Assembly (NCBI GenBank): GCA_036508635.1
Contig: DATCGY010000333.1
Coordinates: forward strand, 1-11,484
Source of the DNA: FEN-727 sp036508635
GTDB taxonomy: Bacteria > Actinomycetota > Geothermincolia > Fen-727 > Anoxymicrobiaceae
DNA: 11,484 nucleotides
Direction: 5' to 3'
How positions within the stretch are numbered: position 1 is the stretch's first letter; each line of letters begins with the position of its first letter. The notes under the pieces were generated by a model. That model worked only from the letters and a program-made list of their open reading frames with translations, searched no databases and was not told where the DNA came from. The translations under genes were made by a program, and so were the position numbers. Below, piece by piece: positions 7,901-11,484 of the stretch.

Positions 7901-7930
7901 GGTCAGGGCTTTCTTCGACAGGTGATTCAT
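4910..7930 (-). CDS. Secreted 14-repeat double-propeller protein with four C-terminal WYLAEG repeats
   Basis: This 1006-aa exported protein starts at ATG 7930, chosen because GGGAGG lies four bases upstream and a signal peptide follows at once (MNHLSKKALTIVM..., cleavage after SAMA near residue 32). A longer frame to 7975 would place 15 arginine-rich residues ahead of it. Residues about 40-600 hold 14 units of about 42 aa with the signature 'a.dathVWAVG..GtvlfyNGtsW..Q.sgt', the style of BNR/WD-like propeller repeats. Fourteen units would make two seven-bladed propellers. Four WYLAEG repeats start at W611, W713, W818 and W920, each ending in 'ERAMYG.nRtWghDSIG'; the last copy ends at RAIYGDAK. 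The protein ends without a membrane anchor or sorting signal. A plausible promoter lies just upstream at 7976-8005. Its role is unknown; ligand binding or adhesion at the surface is inference. Confidence 0.9.
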   Translation of the reverse strand: MNHLSKKALTIVMVLSLLAIAFALAPGSAMAADSYNWTWQNPLPQGNDLNAVTSADAAHVWSVGGAGTIMFFNGAVWTRQANPTTNDLNDVAAANATHVWAVGSAGTVLFYNGTSWSSQSSGTSNALNGITVVDATHVWAVGAGGTVLFFNGTSWVTQASGTSQALLSVSASDSSHVWAVGFSGAVVYYNGASWTTQSSGISEGWITGVSAVDSTHIWAEGYRQVGHALSFFILFYNGSSWTTQLTGEDYWLTDLSALDATHVWAVGSTGTVLFYNGTSWANQASPTDKTLYSVYALDSTHVWGAGTAGVLLFYGGAWSKQSQGAMFDISSISAPDQNHAWAVGASGNILAYTGDDWVEQDSGTAGPYYGVCALDPDHVWAVGGNGRISFWNGGTWSQQVSGTTNALFSVTASDAHHVWAVGTNGAVRFFNGTSWGGQASGTTEWLTGVSAADANHVWAVGAGKSILFYNGSMWKNADTATNGLNSVSALDATHVWAVGPAGVVLFISGGLNWTTQDSGTTLGLKAVSAVASDHVLAAGESGVIRYFDGKTWTALSSGCLHDIEGVTTPDGGHVWIAGDDGSIMLGQVITQATSRTWGTDSIGVSTPSTTWYLAEGCTGQGFETWVLIQNPGASAASVNLDYMTGSGRVTGPEVTVPARSRTSVNVAGTVPGVWDVSTKVTSDQPVVVERAMYGSNRTWGHDSIGATTPALDWYLAEGSTGTGFETWVLVQNPNPAATSVTLDYMLPSGAVSTRNVSIPANSRRSYNVADTIPGQWSISTKVHSNDSARPVIAERAMYGGSRTWGHDSIGVTAGAQHWYLAEGCTGNGFETWILVQNPGGGTADITLTYMTPEGTVAGVTETLPAHSRKTYNVADVVPSAWEISTKVDSNRPVIAERAMYGNNRTWAHDSIGASGASTDWYLAEGCTGSGFETWILVQNPQTSIALVQLNYMTAAGKVAGPKVQIRAQSRMTFNVGQTVPGKWDVSTQVTSSVPVVAERAIYGDAK

Positions 7931-7975
7931 TGCGCCTCCCCGGATCCATCCTCTTCGATACAAAACGCAACGCAA

Positions 7976-8005
7976 ATCATATACGAGTTATTAAGGGCGT
8001 GCCAA
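7976..8005 (-). promoter_or_regulatory. Candidate sigma-70-type promoter for the 1006-aa surface protein gene
   Basis: On the minus strand, TTGGCA (8005-8000) and TATGAT (7981-7976) are separated by 18 bp; each has one mismatch to the consensus. Transcription would begin near 7969, giving a leader of about 40 nt before ATG 7930. This would let the surface gene be expressed separately from the phosphoesterase gene that ends at 8010. Confidence 0.6.
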
Positions 8006-8009
8006 CCGG

Positions 8010-9146
8010 TCAGCCGGATGGAGGCTGGAGGTCGATGATCCGGGCCTCGTTCGTGATCTCGACGATGGTGTGCCTGGGATTCTCGTCGCCGGAATCGTCG
8101 AGCCAGCTGCCGCTGTTTATCGCCAGCGTGCCGGACAGCGGCAGCTCGAGTGCGCCGGCCTGGTGAGTGTGGCCGTAGACGAAGTACGCGGGTTTTTCCT
8201 CGCAGAAATGCTCGAGCAGGGCTTCAATCTCGACGGCGTTCTGTTCTATGCTTCTGTTGCGCTCAGCCGAGACGCGATACTCTCTCTCCACGCCCAGAGT
8301 CCTCGCGGTCCTGCTGATCAAGCGGTAGAACCGATATCGGCCGTCGATGACGCCGGGCACCTCAGTGCTGAGCGCGACCAGCTCGTAGTAGGGCGCGATG
8401 AATTTCTCTATGTCGTCGAGGCCAACGCTTGGGTTACGCTTCAGCAGGAAAGCGTTCAGGAACTGGCGCCGAGGCCGCCAGAACCTCTGCTCGAAGAATC
8501 CAAGAAGCTGGCCATGAGTCAGGAGCGCCTCGCGACCCTGGATAGCTACCCGGTGCCAGGGGTACGTCATGTAGAGGGGGACCGACGCTCCCGCCGGCTT
8601 GAGCGGCTGCATCGCCGGGCAGTCCTCAACCATCGGAATCGTCAGATCGATGGGCCCGAGCTCCCCCGCTCGCAGGTTCCGGCTGACAAGCTCGTCGAGG
8701 TACAGCCTCACCACTCTGTGATCGTGGTTGCCCGGCACGTAGATCATACGGCCTACGTTGTTGAGCTGGAACAGCGCCGACATGAGGCCGCGGCCGAACT
8801 CCACCGCCTCAGGAAACGTCGCCTGCCAGAAGTCAAATATGTCGCCCAGTAATACAAGCTCGTCGATCTGGCCCATCCCGCGTAGCGCTTCGAGTAAGCG
8901 CGCAAGCGAACCATCGTTGTTGAGCGCGGCGAAGGGATTGCCGAAGTGCAGGTCGGATATCACGACCACCCGGTCGGCGACCACGGGCTCTTCGGCTTGC
9001 TTTAGGAACGTCCTCGCGTACGGGATGCGCGAGGCGATGAGCTCTATACGGCGGCGCGCCTCCCTGGCGATGCGGCGTGAGGCCTCGCTCATCCTAGTTT
9101 CGGTATGCTCATTGTTCGGGCGTTTCTGGTAATTCTCGCCGGGCAA
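8010..9146 (-). CDS. Calcineurin-like metallophosphoesterase
   Basis: This 378-aa cytoplasmic protein carries the full two-metal motif set: SDLHFGN (D65, H67), LLGDIFDFW (D102), VPGNHDHRV (N140, H141), LLTHGQ (H211) and VYGHTHQ (H326, H328). The 'GDIFDFW' and 'GNHD' forms resemble the UDP-2,3-diacylglucosamine hydrolase (LpxH) branch. However, the protein is much longer than LpxH (about 240 aa), with an extra arginine-rich N-terminal helix and an insertion at about 215-320, and a Gram-positive-type host would not make lipid A. The substrate is unknown. The start is taken as TTG 9146, because AGGGAGC lies six bases upstream. ATG 9092 (18 codons in) has only AGG directly against it and no proper site. 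The gene follows the CooC-type gene by 47 bp and may share its transcript. Confidence 0.87.
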   Translation of the reverse strand: MPGENYQKRPNNEHTETRMSEASRRIAREARRRIELIASRIPYARTFLKQAEEPVVADRVVVISDLHFGNPFAALNNDGSLARLLEALRGMGQIDELVLLGDIFDFWQATFPEAVEFGRGLMSALFQLNNVGRMIYVPGNHDHRVVRLYLDELVSRNLRAGELGPIDLTIPMVEDCPAMQPLKPAGASVPLYMTYPWHRVAIQGREALLTHGQLLGFFEQRFWRPRRQFLNAFLLKRNPSVGLDDIEKFIAPYYELVALSTEVPGVIDGRYRFYRLISRTARTLGVEREYRVSAERNRSIEQNAVEIEALLEHFCEEKPAYFVYGHTHQAGALELPLSGTLAINSGSWLDDSGDENPRHTIVEITNEARIIDLQPPSG

Positions 9147-9179
9147 CTCAAGCTCCCTCGATGAAAGCCGGGCTCACGC

Positions 9180-9195
9180 GATCGGCACCCCGATC
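9180..9195 (-). other. Intercistronic hairpin at the end of the CooC-type gene
   Basis: A perfect 6-bp stem (GATCGG 9180-9185, CCGATC 9190-9195) with a four-base loop overlaps the TGA stop of the CooC-type gene on the minus strand. No U-run follows. It could weakly terminate, or adjust expression of the phosphoesterase gene downstream, or be chance. Confidence 0.35.
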
Positions 9196-9937
9196 ATAAT
9201 AGGCCGGCGCGGGCCAGCGCTCGACGAATGGCCGCACGCGCGGGACAATCGGGTAGCTCGAGAAACGACTTTTCCTCTCCGTCGAAACGGCGGACTGTAT
9301 CGTCTTCCGGTACCCACCCTATGACGTCCAGGGCGGTGCCGCTTTGAATGCCCTCTATCTCGGTCTTGTCGCGCACCCTGTTGACAAGGAGGCCCGCTCC
9401 CTCGTTGCCGATCATGCGGTCGGCAACGCCCTTGACCATTTCTGCTACCCGCACGGCCTTGGCGGAGGTGTCGCTGACAAGCAGCACGTAGTCGACGGAG
9501 CTTATCACCTTGCGGTTCACCTGCTCTATGCCCGCCTCGGCGTCTATCACGGTCGCGTCGAAACGTCCGGCGAGCCCTTCGATTGCGTCTTTCAGGATGA
9601 CGTTCACCTTGCAGTAGCAGCCCTCGTCCTCGGGGCGCCCGATTGAGAGGAACGCCATGTTGCCGCGCTCGGTGAGCGCTTCGGCTATGAGGTAGTCGAG
9701 CGAGACGGAGAGGTCCCTCTCGTCACGCTTTCCTTCCTTGACCTCCTCGATTATCTCTTTGCGCACGTCATTGAGAGTCAGACGGGGAGTGAGCCCCAGG
9801 GCCATGCCCAGCCCTCCGGCCGGGTCCGCGTCAACAACAAGAGCCCGCAGGTCTTTTTTCTCAGAAAGCGCCTGGGCCGCAACGGCGGACACCGTCGTCT
9901 TGCCTACTCCACCTTTCCCGCAGACAGCCAGAATCAT
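9194..9937 (-). CDS. cooC: CooC-type nickel-insertion ATPase (MinD/ParA superfamily)
   Basis: This 247-aa P-loop ATPase has the deviant Walker A GKGGVGKTT (residues 7-15, with signature Lys8), DADP at 36-39 and the Walker-B-like VIDAEAGIE. The diagnostic feature is GRPEDEGCYCKVN at 100-112, whose CYC pair (C107, C109) corresponds to the CxC motif that binds Ni and bridges the dimer in CooC proteins. CooC/AcsF proteins use ATP to load nickel into the C-cluster of CO dehydrogenase or the A-cluster of acetyl-CoA synthase. The position after AGIE is Q, where I recall H in several CooC proteins. The length is normal for the family. It begins 13 bp after the ACS-like gene on the same strand, so the two are almost certainly co-transcribed. 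The CODH/ACS catalytic genes it would serve are not inside the window. Confidence 0.88.
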   Translation of the reverse strand: MILAVCGKGGVGKTTVSAVAAQALSEKKDLRALVVDADPAGGLGMALGLTPRLTLNDVRKEIIEEVKEGKRDERDLSVSLDYLIAEALTERGNMAFLSIGRPEDEGCYCKVNVILKDAIEGLAGRFDATVIDAEAGIEQVNRKVISSVDYVLLVSDTSAKAVRVAEMVKGVADRMIGNEGAGLLVNRVRDKTEIEGIQSGTALDVIGWVPEDDTVRRFDGEEKSFLELPDCPARAAIRRALARAGLL

Positions 9938-9950
9938 GTTCGCACCACTT

Positions 9951-10664
9951 TCAACTACTCTCGGCGAGCTTGCTCCTTATCTTCTTGAGATCCATGACAG
10001 TATCGCATACGTCCTGGTAATCGCACGTCTCGCAGTCGAAGTTCTGCTCCTGGTACATCTTCATCATCGCGTCGATCAACCTCTGCGCGGAAGCGGCCGC
10101 CGGCGCCAGCTTCTGCACGTCTTGGGGATGAGACGTAACGAACAGCACCTCAGCACCAGTGACTTCTTCGACCTTCTTCAGGCTGTCGATCAGAGCCGCG
10201 CCCAGGTCCCTCAGCGAGAAGCCTTCCTCCGTGGCGGCCAGCCCCACTCGGCACCAGAGTGTTTGCTTGCTGGGCATAGTGCGGACGGAGAGACCCACCA
10301 GCCTTGTGTCGTACACCGCGTCCCTTATCTCCCGGTAGGAGTCGTATTCGTTCTCGAAAGTGCCCGCCGCTATGACCACCTGGGCGAACGGTATGCTCTC
10401 CCTATCCAGCGCCTCGTTGATGTCCGGCCCGACGAGCGTCACCCGGCCGTCTTCGATCCCGTCAGGGTCGCTCCAGAGCAGCATGGAAAGCGACGCTAGA
10501 GCGGGGTTACCGAGCTCGAGAGCCGTGTCCTCCAGAAGCACCAGGCTGGGGCCATCGGGCCATGGCTCGCGCCCTTCGACGGCCAGTTCGCGCGCATCGC
10601 CGCTTTCGCGCCAGGCGTCGAACAATCCCAGGACCTCGTCAAGCTGTTCGTCGAATAACGCCAT
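9951..10664 (-). CDS. Stand-alone ACS middle-domain protein (AcsB/CdhC-like) without the Ni-site domain
   Basis: This 237-aa cytoplasmic protein matches, from memory, the central part of acetyl-CoA synthase (ACS/CODH beta subunit). Anchors are ELGNP (50-54, cf. the MGGN region of AcsB), GRVTLVGPDIN (73-83, cf. GKIEVIGPDID), LWCRVG...GFSLRDLG (136-156, cf. NWLRVS...GFRFKNYG) and GAEVLFVTSHPQDVQKL (cf. VQVTIFTDEAKVKEY). It ends soon after CETCDYQDVC (C211, C214, C220). In AcsB, a CxxC-x8-C-x9-C stretch at the corresponding place ligates the A-cluster 4Fe-4S, and a later CGC binds nickel. Here only three cysteines remain and the C-terminal Ni domain is absent. It cannot be a complete ACS; a cluster-binding, scaffold or activation role is inferred. 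It sits between an activator ATPase and the CooC-type gene. The start ATG 10664 has GGGGA about 4 bp upstream. Confidence 0.78.
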   Translation of the reverse strand: MALFDEQLDEVLGLFDAWRESGDARELAVEGREPWPDGPSLVLLEDTALELGNPALASLSMLLWSDPDGIEDGRVTLVGPDINEALDRESIPFAQVVIAAGTFENEYDSYREIRDAVYDTRLVGLSVRTMPSKQTLWCRVGLAATEEGFSLRDLGAALIDSLKKVEEVTGAEVLFVTSHPQDVQKLAPAAASAQRLIDAMMKMYQEQNFDCETCDYQDVCDTVMDLKKIRSKLAESS

Positions 10665-10689
10665 TTTCCCCGTTGTCCGCTATAGCCTC

Positions 10690-10710
10690 GGGCGGTCTGA
10701 TAAACCGCCC
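10690..10710 (-). other. Intercistronic hairpin between activator ATPase and ACS-like genes
   Basis: GGGCGGT (10690-10696) and ACCGCCC (10704-10710) form a perfect 7-bp GC-rich stem with a 7-nt loop in the 70-bp gap between the two genes. No U-run follows on the minus strand, so it is more likely an RNA processing or stability element, or a leaky attenuator, than a strong terminator. Confidence 0.45.
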
Positions 10711-10734
10711 TCGGGATCTTGTGAGGTGTCGGAA

Positions 10735-11484
10735 CTACTCTTCTTCCATGCCGGCAAGCAGTGCGGCTCCAAGCGCAGCGGCGAGCCTGGGGTCGTGTGG
10801 GAACGCGTAGAACTGGCCGCCCATCTTCTCGGTCGTCCTTCCGGTGACCGCCTCGATACGAGCGACTCCTCCGGTAAGCGTATACTTGTCCCCATTTGAG
10901 AACTTGCGCGCCTGGGCCGCCACAATGCTGGCAATCGCGTCACAGAGGCCGGCGACGATGTCCGCCGGCTCCTCGCCCTGGTTGACGTGAGTTATGACCT
11001 CACTTTCGGCGAACACCCCGCACTGGCTGCTGATCGGCACCGCCCCTCCGGCGCTCTCCACCGTGCTGTCGATGTCGTCGATGCCTACCCCGATCGCGCG
11101 GCTCATAACCTCCAGGAAGCGCCCGGAGCCGGAGGCGCACTTGTCGTTGCGCATGAAGTTGACCACGTCGCCGTCCTCGTCTATGAGGATGGAGGCGATG
11201 CTCTGTCCCCCAACGTGCACGATCATGTTTATCTCCGGTATCAGGTACGCGCCCGCCGCGGCTACGCAGGTCACCTCGTCCTCCGTGAAGTCCATGCCCT
11301 TTAGCAGGTCCGCCCCGCTCCCCGTTCCGGCGCTGACCTCCACCCGGTCGCGCCCGATGCCCGCATCTCCGAGGACTGAGTCGATGAAACCGTCCACCTC
11401 GACGGAAACGTTGCCGGTAGTCTCCATGGTGCCGCTGGCCACCAGTTCGTCCCCGTCGAGGACCACGACCTTGGTGAGCAGGTT
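10735..11484 (-). CDS. BadF/BcrA/HgdC-type activator ATPase (2-hydroxyacyl-CoA dehydratase activase family), partial
   Basis: The gene runs off the right edge, and 249 C-terminal residues are visible (numbering from the edge). The ASKHA fold signatures are TKVVVLDGDELVASG (N-terminal hairpin), SAGTGSGADLL (51-61) and, near the C-terminus, LTGGVARIEAV and DPRLAAALGAALL. NDKCASGSGRFLEVM (C116) and SSQCGVFAESEV (C155) are the two cysteine motifs that bridge one 4Fe-4S cluster between the subunits of the dimer. Their 39-residue spacing equals that of HgdC C127/C166. Such proteins use ATP to push a low-potential electron into a partner such as 2-hydroxyacyl-CoA dehydratase, benzoyl-CoA reductase or a double-cubane-cluster protein. 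The usual DIGGQD reads HVGGQS here (residues 90-95). The true start is outside; GTG 11466 lies inside the first conserved hairpin and is not the start. It is the first visible gene of the minus-strand run with the ACS-like and CooC-type genes. Confidence 0.9.
   Translation of the reverse strand, partial: NLLTKVVVLDGDELVASGTMETTGNVSVEVDGFIDSVLGDAGIGRDRVEVSAGTGSGADLLKGMDFTEDEVTCVAAAGAYLIPEINMIVHVGGQSIASILIDEDGDVVNFMRNDKCASGSGRFLEVMSRAIGVGIDDIDSTVESAGGAVPISSQCGVFAESEVITHVNQGEEPADIVAGLCDAIASIVAAQARKFSNGDKYTLTGGVARIEAVTGRTTEKMGGQFYAFPHDPRLAAALGAALLAGMEEE

Noticed and set aside
7931..7975. Longer N-terminus for the 1006-aa protein
   Set aside because: It would put 15 arginine-rich residues before a perfect signal peptide. 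The ATG at 7930 has a GGGAGG site, and the extension would overlap the leader downstream of the candidate promoter.
9951..10664. Complete acetyl-CoA synthase
   Set aside because: The protein is 237 aa, lacks the fourth cluster cysteine and the CGC nickel ligands, and ends in a clean stop.

Overview
The window looks like a chromosomal segment of a high-GC, probably anaerobic actinobacterium. The evidence is the GC-rich codon use, the tandem 'WYLAEG...GFETW...QNP' surface repeats (as far as I recall, common in uncultured anaerobic Actinomycetota such as Geothermincolia or Anaerosomatales-like lineages), and a cluster of CODH/ACS-type accessory genes. The lineage is inference. No rRNA, tRNA, CRISPR array, transposase or insertion sequence was seen.

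Layout, left to right. (1) The left edge holds the 5' end of a minus-strand gene for a secreted protein with WYLAEG repeats (<1-560). (2) After a 284-bp divergent intergenic region comes a small plus-strand gene pair: a tandem ACT-domain protein (845-1246) and a 73-aa excisionase-type helix-turn-helix protein (1320-1541). (3) A 225-bp spacer contains a perfect 27-bp tandem repeat. It precedes a secreted 848-aa protein made of a predicted seven-bladed propeller plus four WYLAEG repeats (1767-4313). (4) From 4314 to 4909 lies genomic debris: a displaced second copy of the last 22 codons of the 848-aa gene, a possible hairpin, and a frameshifted, truncated plus-strand remnant of a 4Fe-4S protein. 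(5) A convergent minus-strand gene (4910-7930) encodes a 1006-aa secreted protein with 14 propeller repeats and four WYLAEG repeats. It has its own good candidate promoter. (6) The right third is a minus-strand gene run, transcribed right to left: a 2-hydroxyacyl-CoA-dehydratase-activator-type ATPase (partial at the right edge), a stand-alone homologue of the middle domain of acetyl-CoA synthase (AcsB/CdhC), a CooC-type nickel-insertion ATPase, and a calcineurin-like metallophosphoesterase.

Two themes stand out. The left two thirds is a locus of related surface or secreted proteins that share one C-terminal repeat module attached to different propellers, with local signs of recombination and gene decay. 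The right third combines an electron-injecting ATPase, an ACS-like protein lacking the Ni-binding part of the A-cluster, and a Ni chaperone ATPase. No CODH or ACS catalytic subunit lies inside the window. This grouping suggests an accessory or variant system for maturing or activating a Ni/Fe-S or corrinoid enzyme, and it is the best candidate here for something poorly described.
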